From NCBI RefSeq assembly GCF_000002075.1, contig NW_004797522.1, forward strand, positions 103,652 to 134,455: 30,804 nt of DNA, given 5' to 3'. Made by a program: the position numbers and the translations under genes. The notes beneath the pieces are model-generated. The model did not search any database. It worked only from the letters and a program-made list of their open reading frames with translations, and was not told where the DNA came from. This stretch comes from Aplysia californica. Taxonomy: Eukaryota > Mollusca > Gastropoda > Aplysiida > Aplysiidae. Of this stretch, positions 27,401-30,371 are shown in pieces (within the stretch, counting starts at the first letter, position 1; every line of letters begins with the position of its first letter).

Positions 27401-30371
27401 TGACCCCAGTTCTTTCAACCTCTTCCTTTTGTTACCCTTCCAATCTTTTTCATGCCGTGTGCTTTTCGCAGAGATCAAAGGTAACATAACTATTGTACTA
27501 TCAACTGATGTGACATTAGCCTGGTCATGTTGATCACTTTCCACTGCGCTGAGGGTAAGAGGTGACGCAGCAAGAGTGGCATCATCTTATTGAATGTTAT
27601 AGCGTTATGTAAGTTAAGGTTTGATATAAAGATAAAGCATTAGGTTATGACACTGAGAAAATAATCTACTCAAAACACAAACGAAATGAACTTTCAAAGA
27701 AAGTCAAACGATGTTTCAGAAGGTAATGACTGCAATAAACACAGCAAATGAAAAAAAAAAAAAGAAAAAGCACTTTAAAAAACAACGATTGTTGGGGGCA
27801 GACGGTGTGCTGGACAGGTCCCACAATTATTTTTTTTTGGAGTGAGTTAGTAAAGGAGGAAATGCTATCTACTTCGTCCATTCAATTGTGAAGGAAAAAT
27901 GATTAGGAGAAGAGACAGTAGTCCGTATAGGGGAAAATGCCTTCACAATCGGTGAATTTCGAGTACAAAGACAAAGAAAAACACGCGGACAGAAAACATA
28001 GTTTCATACAAAACAAAATCCATAAAGATGCATTTCAAATACCGGAATTGTCACGAGATAAACAGTTCTGTGGGAACAGTGGGGAGTTTTAGTCATTAAT
28101 TACATTATCAGCAGCATTAAAACGAAGAAAAAAGAGGAAACAATCAGATCTATATAACTCCCCAGTGAAATCAACAAGAAATATTACACAAATATTCCTT
28201 TTTGGAGAGCTCCCACGGTTATGTGAGCAAATTCTGGACTATTACAGGTCTGAATCTGATGTCAAACTAAGTCCGGAGAGGAGTCGAAGCCGGGGTTAGT
28301 CGGTAACGTAGCAAGTGGCCCCTCATTGTTAGCGCGATAAAAACAGCCAACCCTCATTCCGTCCCTCGCAGGTGGGATAGTCGGAATTATCGGGCTAAAA
28401 TCCGATGGGTGCCGGGTTATACGGTTTTATTTCTAATGTTTTAAAGACATTTCTAGATAAAATTCAGATCTGTCTTTGAGTGAGCATATGAAATGGACAA
28501 TTTACTATCGATAGGGCCAATAAAAAGTTTTTTGATATTTTGTGGGTTAGACGGTTTTATCACCAGGCCGACGATATGTTTGTGTTCACCTGAATGTGTA
28601 TGTGTGTGTATGTCATGGAATGCCAGTCATTCTTGTCACAAATTGTATAGTTAAAATTTTAGAATGAATTTCAGTCAGAAAAATGTCTTCCCAGTAAGAA
28701 CGGTGACATTCTCTAGAGCAGAAAGCAATGTCACGGGAATGCTAGTCATTGTTGTTAAATTTTTTTTTTTTACATTTTTGTCAGAAAAATAAGTTTTCAA
28801 ACTGCAACCTCTTCTTCATGTTGCATAGAATATTATTGGCTAGATGTTCAAACTTTCTAAGCCCTGGAAAGCAAAACTTTTCAGAAAGAAAAAAAAAAAG
28901 TTTCACTCTGTTCAATACTGCACAAGAATTATGTGTCTTTTCTGACTTTTTTAGGCATTAGGATTTGAATTTTGACAAAATATCTCTAGGGCACATACAA
29001 CCAATTCCACAAATGAAGAAACTGGAATTCAGAAACATTTTTTAATTTTAGGCTTGTCACATCAGAATATCTGCCCTGTGATATAGATCTAGGCATTAAC
29101 TCTCACAAGTTGTAAATAAAGTTAAGTTTGAAATATAATGTAAACGTTTGCATTTTCTGTATGAAATGGATAGGTTTCAAGCTACAAGAATGTACTACCC
29201 ATCAAAATTGTCTGAAAAGAATGAAGATCTGATATGAAGATACAGTTGTAGCACAGACAAGTAGATATTTCTTATAAATGAGGACAACAAGAAAAAAACC
29301 AATAATGCAGCATCTAGTCTGTAGATGGGCCAACTTCTAAGAGTTACGATTTCCTGGTAATGTGAGTTTGTAGAAAGCATTGTCTGATGCAGATATTGTA
29401 TATCTGTTCGAATTTCTAACCCCTCCCCAGATGTACACTCACTGGACCTTTCTCATCGTCATGATAGACAGCATTTACCAGAGTCTATGCATCTATTTCG
29501 TCCCTCACCTGGTCAGTACTTTTGTTGTTGTTGATGTTGTTGTTATTATTTTGGATGTTTGGAGGCTGCCTCTAGAAGGTGCAGTTTCTTCCCAACTATT
29601 GTTTTTGTCTGTCTGTCTATCTTGCTTTTCCTTTGTGGTAAATGATCGTTACTATGTCGATATAGTTCTTTTTACTCAAAACTGTTACTTGTTTTGGTTG
29701 CTGCTGCTATTTTAATTGGGGGTGGTGTTCTTATCACCTCTTGTATTATGTGTTTTATTTTGCAAAAGCTGATGAGAAAGCACAATGTTAATTTTTTACA
29801 ATAGAGGAGAATCAGGGCAATATATATATTTATCAATCTTTTTGTATCCTGAACTTTTGAACTAGCTTGTGCAGTTGGTAGAAGGGTACCACATGTGGGT
29901 TCTACTTTTTTCTTTCTCTGGGTCGTTTCTGTCCATCTGTCTCACTTTTTCCCTGCTGTAAATGATCGGTTTTGTGTCAGGTTTTTCTGTACTTGAAAAA
30001 ACAAACATGATCTCTGTGGGTGGGTGGCAGGTGCTCTGGTTTGGTTTGCTCCTTCTTTCCTATCAAACATCTGTCATCATCTTTCCTCTTTAATTTATTT
30101 GTACATTACTCTCTAGTAACTTCTCTAATCTTTGCCACTTAGATGACCTATTTCAATTTGTGTTGTAATTGCCATAAAGCTTTTACTAAAGCTTTGAATG
30201 AGTCTTATTGTGTCAGTGTGTTTTCTCTACTCAAACAAACAAACATGATCTACCTTCATTCCGCAGTCATACGAGAACCACGCGGTGGGGCTGTGGGAGT
30301 TTGGGACCACGGTGGACGTGTGTATGATCCTCACCATCCTGCTGCACTTTTGTATAGAAATCAACTCCTGG
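265..30371 (+). CDS. ATP10: ATP10-class P4-ATPase (phospholipid flippase), partial, 13 exons
   Basis: P4-ATPases use ATP to move phospholipids from the outer to the cytosolic leaflet; ATP10 members act on phosphatidylcholine or glucosylceramide and usually work with a CDC50/TMEM30 partner (family knowledge). Coding segments: 265-441, 1288-1498, 3340-3528, 4824-4988, 7631-7725, 9032-9158, 17304-17407, 18743-19099, 20353-20407, 23203-23405, 24467-24667, 29431-29511, 30267-30371. All have AG/GT borders, phases agree at every junction, and the sum is 690 codons without a stop. Seen in order: AESPDE (nucleotide domain), [28 protein letters not shown] (phosphorylation-domain hinge), then membrane segments M5 to M8. 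The phrases [10 protein letters not shown]-like, VMSSDFA and the M7-M8 region resemble ATP10A/B/D as I recall them more than other P4 classes. The catalytic DKTG aspartate, M1-M4, M9-M10 and both termini lie outside. It looks like an active host gene. Confidence 0.93.
515..860 (-). repeat. tRNA-derived SINE remnant (antisense)
   Basis: On the minus strand, around 700-645, the sequence reads as a tRNA-like head with a box B resembling GTTCGATTC (plus strand GAATCGAAC at about 648). The body (CTGTCAGGACCAACCTGAG..., GATACAACATCCC) is similar to the copy at 8270-8475. The plus-left part (760-860) is purine-rich SINE body. Strongly diverged, so ends are approximate. Confidence 0.5.
1288..1498 (+). 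CDS. ATP10: ATP10 exon b, Ser/Gly-rich loop of nucleotide domain
   Basis: Acceptor CTACCAG before 1288, donor GTGAGC after 1498; 70 codons plus one base (phase 1 out). The product begins [16 protein letters not shown] and is rich in Ser, Gly, Thr and Arg, with little predicted fold. ATP10 proteins carry a long variable insertion at this position between the 'AVCNTV' and 'AESPDE' motifs, so low complexity here is expected. The several SRESL/SSDSL-like sites could be phosphorylated, but that is inference. The first ATG is internal to the gene and not its start. Confidence 0.85.
1499..1880. other. Intron stretch, mostly unassigned
   Basis: AT-rich intron sequence after the exon at 1288-1498. 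Apart from the short Tc1/pogo-like end at 1714-1765 nothing is recognised here. Confidence 0.5.
1714..1765. mobile_element. Tc1/pogo-like terminal repeat fragment
   Basis: The string GTCGAACCTGCTC...GGCC.CCTG...GACAA...TACAAAT closely follows the reverse complement of the sequence at 19957-19994 (GTCAAACCTGCTCTTACGGC...). Ends of this kind (CAGTCAAACCTG) are common on Tc1/mariner/pogo MITEs. Only one end is seen, so this is a fragment. Confidence 0.4.
1881..3208. mobile_element. piggyBac-like element, about 1.3 kb, non-autonomous
   Basis: Both ends are TTAA, the target site of piggyBac elements. The left end reads TTAACCCTCGTCCTGC and the right end, on the other strand, TTAACACCTTCACTGC; both fit the piggyBac-type pattern TTAAC.C.....CTGC. 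No complete transposase is seen. A minus-strand open stretch at 1926-2354 (ending near [12 protein letters not shown]) might be a transposase N-terminal remnant, but this is weak. The right end carries several ACGTCA/TGACGT copies. Confidence 0.55.
3085..3188. promoter_or_regulatory. Cluster of CRE-like TGACGT/ACGTCA sites
   Basis: Five half-sites lie in about 105 bases: 3085, 3128, 3137 (full palindrome TGACGTCA), 3170 and 3183. They sit at the right end of the piggyBac-like element. They could be transposase-binding subterminal repeats or CREB/ATF-type sites; sequence alone cannot say. Confidence 0.45.
3340..3528 (+). CDS. ATP10: ATP10 exon c with AESPDE motif
   Basis: Acceptor CTTTCAG, donor GTGAGT; enters in phase 1 and leaves in phase 1. 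The key motif is [16 protein letters not shown], the P4-ATPase form of the conserved SPDE(A)ALV sequence of the nucleotide-binding domain. It is followed by [18 protein letters not shown], the next strand of that domain. The beginning ([20 protein letters not shown]) continues the Ser/Gly-rich loop of the previous exon. Confidence 0.93.
3529..3932. other. Intron stretch, GC-richer and unassigned
   Basis: After the exon c donor the sequence at about 3590-3800 is richer in CG dinucleotides than the surrounding intron and open in one plus frame (3585-3869). No family or motif is recognised, and it could be part of an old transposon. Confidence 0.35.
3933..4177. mobile_element. Small inverted-repeat element (MITE-like), 245 bp
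   Basis: The left end GGCACTCCTGTACAAT (3933-3948) is repeated perfectly in inverse at 4162-4177, and the match continues inward (TGCGGTC on both sides). The interior is dominated by AGATCTAGAT-type palindromes. No clear target-site duplication is visible, so it could also be a simple large hairpin. Confidence 0.55.
4178..4823. other. Intron stretch, nothing recognised
   Basis: No gene, tandem repeat or element end was recognised between the small inverted-repeat element and the acceptor of the next exon. A short CG-rich patch lies at about 4470-4510. Confidence 0.4.
4824..4988 (+). CDS. ATP10: ATP10 exon d with KGAD motif
   Basis: Acceptor GCCACCAG, donor GTAAGC; phase 1 in and phase 1 out. 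The product includes [17 protein letters not shown] and [15 protein letters not shown]. The lysine of KGAD contacts ATP in P-type ATPases, and the 'FDxxRKRMSV' sequence is standard for P4 members. Residues 193-247 of the window protein. Confidence 0.93.
4989..6886. other. Long intron stretch, possible degraded element
   Basis: AT-rich intron DNA. GC-rich patches at about 5237-5330 and 6645-6745 share short inverted similarity (TCACGGCGTCACT versus TCATGGCGCACT; TTTTAGTT; CGGGGTCAC), which may mark the ends of an old 1.5 kb transposon. No coding sequence is recognised. Confidence 0.3.
6887..7030 (+). repeat. Pyrimidine-rich repeat, A-type copy
   Basis: Matches the A-type consensus seen at 16921 and 29875: GGTGG(C/T)TGG...CACCACTGGTA, then TCTTT..CTGTCCCTCT.TTGTTTCTGTC, then CACT..TTACTGTTATTGTG and TCTTTACTCA. 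SINE-like, sense to the gene. Confidence 0.6.
7631..7725 (+). CDS. ATP10: ATP10 exon e
   Basis: Acceptor TTTTTTGCAG, donor GTGAGT; phase 1 in, phase 0 out. The product [20 protein letters not shown] followed by [12 protein letters not shown] matches the P4 pattern 'hL..yA..GLRTLc.a.r' in the nucleotide-binding domain. Its acceptor has an unusually pure poly-T tract of about 16 bases. Confidence 0.92.
7888..8235 (+). repeat. Minisatellite, 46-bp unit of 15-16-bp subunits
   Basis: The unit TTTGTTATGTGTATG + TTCGCTTTGTGCATG + TTTTGCTATATGCATG (46 bp) recurs about four times almost perfectly, then grades into a 31-bp variant (TTTGCTCTGTGCGTG + TTTCGCTATATGCATG). Because 46 is not a multiple of 3 and the unit lacks stops, all three plus frames are open and give the same Cys/Met/Tyr-rich peptide. 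This is repeat-driven openness, not a gene. Confidence 0.93.
8270..8475 (-). repeat. tRNA-derived SINE remnant (antisense)
   Basis: On the minus strand the sequence from about 8470 down is tRNA-like: the plus strand reads GGAATGAACTCGCGTC...TGAATGCAGCCGACAAGAGCTTGAATCGTACACCACTG, the reverse of a tRNA head with box B. The body (CTGTCAGGGCCAAGGGAAACC, GATATGACATCCCTGCAGAC) is similar to the copy at 515-720. Confidence 0.55.
8574..8640 (+). repeat. tRNA-like SINE head fragment
   Basis: GTGGTGTAATAGTTAGG resembles a tRNA box A region, and about 45 bases on GTGCAATTCCTG resembles a degenerate box B. No complete cloverleaf is supported, so this is a decayed SINE head rather than a tRNA gene. Confidence 0.35.
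9032..9158 (+). CDS. ATP10: ATP10 exon f
   Basis: Acceptor TTGTGCCAG, donor GTGAGT; phase 0 in, phase 1 out. It encodes [20 protein letters not shown] and then [11 protein letters not shown]. This corresponds to the helical 'W...y..A..sl..R...l......iE.dL.llG' segment leading into the ATGIEDKLQ motif in the next exon. The following intron is the longest in the window (8,145 bp) and holds the nested transposons. Confidence 0.92.
9285..10297 (+). mobile_element. LINE fragment, 5' part (RT and start of RNase H)
   Basis: A 5'-truncated non-LTR retrotransposon. 9330-9365 encodes LYADDLALW, the reverse-transcriptase YADD core, then [10 protein letters not shown]; 9500-9690 encodes [12 protein letters not shown] and [14 protein letters not shown], typical of the RT thumb of I/Jockey-type LINEs. 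10170-10290 encodes [17 protein letters not shown], the start of an RNase H domain with N in place of the first catalytic D. Multiple stops and frameshifts show it is dead. The RT plus RNase H order points to an I-group LINE. It is broken at about 10297 and resumes near 15640. Confidence 0.8.
10298..10434. mobile_element. Left flank of an unknown element inserted in the LINE
   Basis: Sequence between the LINE break and the hAT-like element. It has repeated GCAATTTTGCAGATTTCC-like words. Together with 14548-15640 it makes up a roughly 1.2 kb insert that split the LINE before or with the hAT-like element. No clean ends or target duplication could be fixed. Confidence 0.4.
10435..10442. repeat. 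8-bp target-site duplication, left copy (CCAGTAGT)
   Basis: CCAGTAGT directly precedes the left inverted repeat and recurs at 14540-14547 directly after the right one. Confidence 0.85.
10443..14539. mobile_element. hAT-like non-autonomous transposon, 4,097 bp
   Basis: The left end begins CACAGAATTCTACACTTATA and its first 23 bases are repeated perfectly in inverse at 14517-14539; weaker inverted similarity extends to about 110 bp (CTGTGAGGAATTGAA, AATGGCG, TTGAGGGCAC on both sides). It is flanked by the 8-bp duplication CCAGTAGT. An 8-bp duplication plus an end of the form .A..G fits the hAT superfamily. No transposase-like reading frame is seen; the middle is a satellite array. It should depend on a transposase supplied elsewhere. 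Perfect duplication and ends suggest a fairly recent insertion. Confidence 0.8.
11341..13520 (+). repeat. Higher-order satellite array inside the hAT-like element
   Basis: Two related monomers of about 200 bp alternate. A-type monomers start CCCCGCACACAG at 11341, 11745, 12145 (CCCTGC), 12545, 12946 and 13352; B-type monomers start GCCCGCACACAG at 11539, 11940, 12340, 12740 and 13147. The A-B period is 400-406 bp: five dimers plus a last decaying A. A and B differ at diagnostic places (GCGTTGGCCACCCCTGCCC in A, GCATCGGCTAACCCAGCAC in B), while copies of the same type are nearly identical. Confidence 0.95.
14540..14547. repeat. 8-bp target-site duplication, right copy (CCAGTAGT)
   Basis: Identical to 10435-10442; directly abuts the right inverted repeat of the hAT-like element. 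Confidence 0.85.
14548..15639. mobile_element. Right part of the unknown element inserted in the LINE
   Basis: Continues the sequence interrupted by the hAT-like element. It contains a diverged satellite-monomer-like patch (14770-14830), two GC-rich stem-like patches ending in CGTCGA (about 14910-15000 and 15573-15632), and a TCTAGA palindrome cluster (15200-15240). The far end at about 15640 abuts the resumed LINE. Superfamily unknown; no coding sequence recognised. Confidence 0.4.
15640..16319 (+). mobile_element. LINE fragment, 3' part (RNase H) with (AAC)n tail
   Basis: Resumes the LINE broken at about 10297. It encodes [16 protein letters not shown] and [18 protein letters not shown], the second and last parts of a LINE RNase H domain, then [19 protein letters not shown], a typical post-RNase H segment. 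It ends with GGGTCGATAACAACAACAAC, a repeat tail as expected at a LINE 3' end. Open for about 200 codons, but the RNase H aspartate is again N and the upstream half is broken. Confidence 0.8.
16320..16644. other. Intron stretch, nothing certain
   Basis: Between the LINE tail and the first pyrimidine-rich repeat. The words GGTTTCAAACTCCAGGCCC at 16372-16390 resemble ends of some hAT elements, but no partner end was found. Confidence 0.35.
16645..16822 (+). repeat. Pyrimidine-rich repeat, B-type copy
   Basis: B-type consensus: GTGGGTGGTTGGCAGGTGCT, TGGTTTGCTCCTT, ATCAAA.ATCT, CACC.TT.TTCTTT, TGTTA.TCTCTAGTAA, CCTCTAATCTTCTG, CATAAAACTCTTACTAAAAC. SINE-like in size and in its conserved 3' end. 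Sense orientation. Confidence 0.7.
16921..17065 (+). repeat. Pyrimidine-rich repeat, A-type copy
   Basis: GGTGGTTGGCCGGCACCACTGGTA then TCTGTTGTTTCTTTCTATCTGTCTTGC, CACTATGTGACTGTCATTGT and TTCTTCACTCA. The same family as 6887-7030 and 29875-30015, lying between two B-type copies. Confidence 0.65.
17087..17270 (+). repeat. Pyrimidine-rich repeat, B-type copy just upstream of exon g
   Basis: A well conserved B-type copy (GTGGGTGGTTGGCGGGTGCT to CTCTACTAAAACTAAA). It ends about 34 bases before the acceptor of the exon at 17304, so it lies within branch-point distance of that splice site. Confidence 0.75.
17304..17407 (+). CDS. ATP10: ATP10 exon g with [10 protein letters not shown] and TGDK motifs
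   Basis: Acceptor TGTTGTCCAG, donor GTGAGA; phase 1 in, phase 0 out. It encodes [19 protein letters not shown] and [12 protein letters not shown]. The TGDK loop of the phosphorylation domain is one of the catalytic motifs of all P-type ATPases. A pyrimidine-rich repeat ends only about 34 bases upstream of the acceptor. Confidence 0.95.
17408..18064. other. Intron stretch, unassigned
   Basis: No element ends recognised. A minus-strand open stretch at 17860-18057 has protein-like composition (Ser-rich with an acidic patch) but matches nothing I recognise. Confidence 0.35.
18065..18137 (+). repeat. B-type repeat 3' fragment ending in a 22-base poly-C run
   Basis: GAGCTCATATGACCTTATGCAGTTGCGAGCGCTGTAAAACCTCTACT matches the end of the B-type repeat; it runs into an uninterrupted C run at 18116-18137 where other copies have the AAAACTAAA tail. 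Confidence 0.65.
18405..18655 (+). repeat. Degenerate minisatellite, roughly 35-45-bp unit
   Basis: The words GT(C/G)TGTCATACT, GACATTTGGTA and AAACCAGT recur about six times with substitutions and length changes, just upstream of the exon at 18743. Confidence 0.6.
18743..19099 (+). CDS. ATP10: ATP10 exon h, phosphorylation domain
   Basis: Acceptor CCACACAG, donor GTGAGA; 119 whole codons, the largest exon in the window. It starts [20 protein letters not shown], completing TGDKQETA, then has a charged variable insert ([20 protein letters not shown]), then [13 protein letters not shown] and [15 protein letters not shown]. The 'vv.CCR.tP.QK' motif is diagnostic of P4-ATPases, and the arginine and lysine belong to the phosphorylation-domain core. 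Confidence 0.95.
19100..19824. other. Intron stretch with transposon-end fragment
   Basis: AT-rich intron. Words such as CCTTGTTATAACGAATTTC (about 19318) and GTCCAGGTGTCACCATTAAAGCAGATTTGACTGTA (19656-19690) recall pogo/Tc1-type elements. No coding sequence. Confidence 0.4.
19656..19690. mobile_element. Tc1/pogo-like terminal repeat fragment
   Basis: GTCCAGGTG.C.C..TAAAGCAGATTTGACTGTA matches the copy at 19957-19994 and, in inverse, 1714-1765. Only one end is visible. Confidence 0.4.
19825..19875 (+). repeat. Pyrimidine-rich repeat, B-type 5' fragment
   Basis: GTGGGTGGTTGATGGGTGCTCCTGTGTGGTCTGCTCC matches the first 40 bases or so of the B-type repeat, then diverges. Confidence 0.55.
19957..19994. 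mobile_element. Tc1/pogo-like terminal repeat fragment
   Basis: TGTCCTGGACAGGTGGCCGTAAGAGCAGGTTTGACTG is a direct repeat of the 19656-19690 end. Two such ends 300 bases apart in the same direction suggest two fragments or one end duplicated. Confidence 0.45.
20353..20407 (+). CDS. ATP10: ATP10 short exon i
   Basis: Acceptor CTCCTTCAG, donor GTGAGT; 55 bases, phase 0 in and phase 1 out. It encodes [19 protein letters not shown], which links CCRATPIQK to GDGANDV exactly as in ATP10 proteins. It is too short to stand out alone; the phase match and motif continuity support it. A minisatellite begins within about 30 bases of its donor. Confidence 0.93.
20430..20915 (+). repeat. Minisatellite, about 30-bp unit, beside exon i donor
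   Basis: Units of the form GGGATGTTTGTGTAGAATAT plus TTATGTATGT repeat many times, with a longer period set by GGGATGTTCTTGTGGGATG at 20617, 20748 and 20819. G-rich on the sense strand. The six-frame openness of this stretch on both strands is due to the repeat. Confidence 0.9.
21087..21145 (+). repeat. B-type repeat, left half (interrupted)
   Basis: GTGGGTGGTTGGCGTGTGCTCTGGTGTGGTTTGCTCCTTC... up to AACATCTAT is the first third of a B-type repeat. The rest resumes at 22777 after a transposon insertion. 21140-21145 (ATCTAT) is duplicated at 22777-22782. Confidence 0.8.
21146..22776. mobile_element. Inverted-repeat DNA transposon, 1,631 bp, non-autonomous
   Basis: Ends are perfect 15-bp inverted repeats (CTGTCCTCAGAGAAA) flanked by ATCTAT on both sides; removing the element and one ATCTAT restores an ordinary B-type repeat, so the ends are defined by the host repeat. 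An alternative reading is a 17-bp inverted repeat with a 2-bp duplication. Many GCAACTTTTGC-like words lie in both subterminal regions. The interior has TCTAGA palindromes and a 17-base poly-G, with no transposase. The superfamily is open; a 6-bp duplication excludes most common groups. Confidence 0.8.
22373..22389 (+). repeat. Poly-G run of 17 bases
   Basis: An uninterrupted G run inside the 21146-22776 element; a possible G-quadruplex former and a sequencing-error hotspot. Confidence 0.9.
22777..22903 (+). repeat. B-type repeat, right half (interrupted)
   Basis: Resumes at ATCTATCGTCCTTATCTCCCC and runs to CATATGACCTTATGCAGTTGCGAGGGCCGTAAAACCTCTGCTAAAACTAAAG, completing the repeat begun at 21087. 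Confidence 0.8.
22961..23120 (+). repeat. Pyrimidine-rich repeat, B-type copy upstream of exon j
   Basis: GGGTGGTTGTAGTGTGCTCTGGTGTGG... to GCATAAAACTCTTACTAAAAAA; a slightly shortened B-type copy that ends about 80 bases before the exon j acceptor. Confidence 0.7.
23203..23405 (+). CDS. ATP10: ATP10 exon j with GDGANDV motif
   Basis: Acceptor TCATAAG (AAG rather than CAG), donor GTGGGT; phase 1 in, phase 0 out. It encodes [20 protein letters not shown], then [18 protein letters not shown] and [18 protein letters not shown]. GDGxNDV binds Mg and forms the hinge of the phosphorylation domain. The end (IMFYKSL) starts membrane segment M5. Both splice sites are weaker than those of other exons but are required by phase and homology. 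Confidence 0.95.
23406..23949. other. Intron stretch, largely SINE body-like
   Basis: T-rich for the first 150 bases; from about 23640 purine-rich sequence resembles the body of the SINE remnant that continues at 23950-24015. No gene recognised. Confidence 0.4.
23950..24015 (-). repeat. tRNA-derived SINE head (antisense)
   Basis: On the minus strand: CTACCACTATAGTGGATAGA (box A-like) and, further on, TGGTTCCAATCC (box B-like). The third SINE remnant of this kind in the window, all antisense to the gene. Confidence 0.5.
24016..24466. other. Intron stretch, nothing recognised
   Basis: Between the SINE head and the exon at 24467. Contains GGGGCTATTTTCTCGCTAATTT (24251 onward) but no identifiable element end or gene. 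Confidence 0.4.
24467..24667 (+). CDS. ATP10: ATP10 exon k, M5-M6
   Basis: Acceptor CTCCCCACAG, donor GTAGGT; 67 whole codons. [20 protein letters not shown] completes M5; [20 protein letters not shown] is M6, with the PP pair and the 'G.fDkd' turn typical of P4-ATPases; [18 protein letters not shown] is the M6-M7 loop. A (GT)n microsatellite starts right after the donor. Confidence 0.94.
24672..24809 (+). repeat. (GT)n / (TGTA) microsatellite
   Basis: GT-rich tract with TGTACACATGTG interruptions, starting right after the exon k donor. The related sequence TGTGTATGTGTGTGTATGTC continues at 28590-28613 beyond the transposon, showing that the transposon inserted into the microsatellite. Confidence 0.9.
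25178..25282 (+). repeat. Purine-only (GAA/GGA)n tract
   Basis: Over 100 bases of almost pure AGAAGGAGGA repeats inside the 24810-28578 element; a candidate triplex former. The Glu/Arg-rich open frames here are repeat-driven. Confidence 0.9.
25465..25540 (+). repeat. (CAA)n with (CAG)n end
   Basis: CAACAACAACAAAAACAACAAC followed by AGCAGCAGCAGCAG, a trinucleotide repeat inside the same element. Confidence 0.9.
25930..27200 (-). pseudogene. Transposase-like gene remnant of the 24810-28578 element
   Basis: Reading the minus strand from about 27200 down, several open pieces carry motifs of a repetitive protein family I recall from many invertebrate genomes but cannot name: [16 protein letters not shown] and [11 protein letters not shown] (26776-27042, a Cys-x2-Cys site), [15 protein letters not shown] and [12 protein letters not shown] (26621-26842), [16 protein letters not shown] (26111-26371), then [16 protein letters not shown] and [14 protein letters not shown] (26016-26297). 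The order is that of one protein broken by frameshifts and stops. The spaced acidic residues (the D of MEVDSVH and others) could be part of a DDE/D catalytic site. Its position inside inverted repeats makes it the element's own transposase candidate. Confidence 0.6.
27201..28330. other. Right interior of the 24810-28578 element, unassigned
   Basis: No coding sequence recognised; A-rich, with no tandem repeats apart from short A runs. Confidence 0.4.
28614..29430. other. Intron stretch, nothing recognised
   Basis: AT-rich intron DNA between the transposon and the exon at 29431. Two similar phrases (AATGCCAGTCATTCTTGT at 28619 and AATGCTAGTCATTGTTGT at 28738) may be a short local duplication. 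Confidence 0.4.
29431..29511 (+). CDS. ATP10: ATP10 exon l, M7
   Basis: Acceptor CCTCCCCAG, donor GTCAGT; 27 whole codons. [20 protein letters not shown] followed by IYFVPHL is hydrophobic and matches M7 of ATP10 ('W...D..YQSl..fF.PyL'). It is separated from the previous exon by a 4.8 kb intron that holds the 3.77 kb transposon. Confidence 0.92.
29555..29695 (+). repeat. Pyrimidine-rich repeat, A-type copy (diverged)
   Basis: AGGTGCAGTTTCTTCCCAACTATTG, TTTTTGTCTGTCTGTCTATCTTGC and AAATGATCGTTACTATGTCGATAT match the A-type consensus; located just after the exon l donor. Confidence 0.5.
29875..30015 (+). repeat. Pyrimidine-rich repeat, A-type copy
   Basis: GTTGGTAGAAGGGTACCAC, GTTTCTGTCCATCTGTCTCAC, CTGCTGTAAATGATCGGTTTTGTGTCAG and AAACAAACATGATCTCTGT; directly followed by a B-type copy, giving an A-B unit. 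Confidence 0.65.
30016..30193 (+). repeat. Pyrimidine-rich repeat, B-type copy
   Basis: GTGGGTGGGTGGCAGGTGCTCTGG... to TGCCATAAAGCTTTTACTAAAGC; adjoins A-type copies on both sides. Confidence 0.7.
30194..30250 (+). repeat. A-type repeat 3' fragment abutting exon m
   Basis: TTGTGTCAGTGTGTTTTCTCTACTCAAACAAACAAACATGATCT repeats the end of the A-type copy at 29968-30015. It ends 17 bases before the exon m acceptor, so the repeat supplies part of the 3' splice region. Confidence 0.6.
30267..30371 (+). CDS. ATP10: ATP10 exon m, M7-M8 loop and M8
   Basis: Acceptor TTCCGCAG, donor GTAAGT; 35 whole codons. [19 protein letters not shown] is the extracellular loop with the 'd...FGt' motif; [16 protein letters not shown] is M8, matching the 'tillh...e...W' pattern of ATP10. 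M9, M10 and the C-terminal tail must lie beyond the window. Confidence 0.92.

Larger units (their letters stand above)
24810..28578. mobile_element. Inverted-repeat DNA transposon, about 3.77 kb, superfamily unclear
   Basis: The left end (C)ATATCGTCGGCCTTGTGATAAAA... is matched in inverse at 28545-28578 with about two differences over 33 bases. The motif GATAAAACCGNCTAACCC recurs in both orientations near both ends: 24828, 25007, 25036, 25062, 28337, 28411, 28541. The flanking duplication is ambiguous because the border is ATAT: it could be AT, TA or ATAT. The interior holds a broken minus-strand transposase-like gene and several simple repeats. A 4-bp duplication would be compatible with Sola-type elements, but I cannot confirm that. 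Confidence 0.75.

Noticed and set aside
24810-28578. A virus-like or Polinton element
   Set aside because: No capsid, polymerase, integrase or protease-like segment is seen; short inverted repeats and a single transposase-like gene fit a cut-and-paste DNA transposon.
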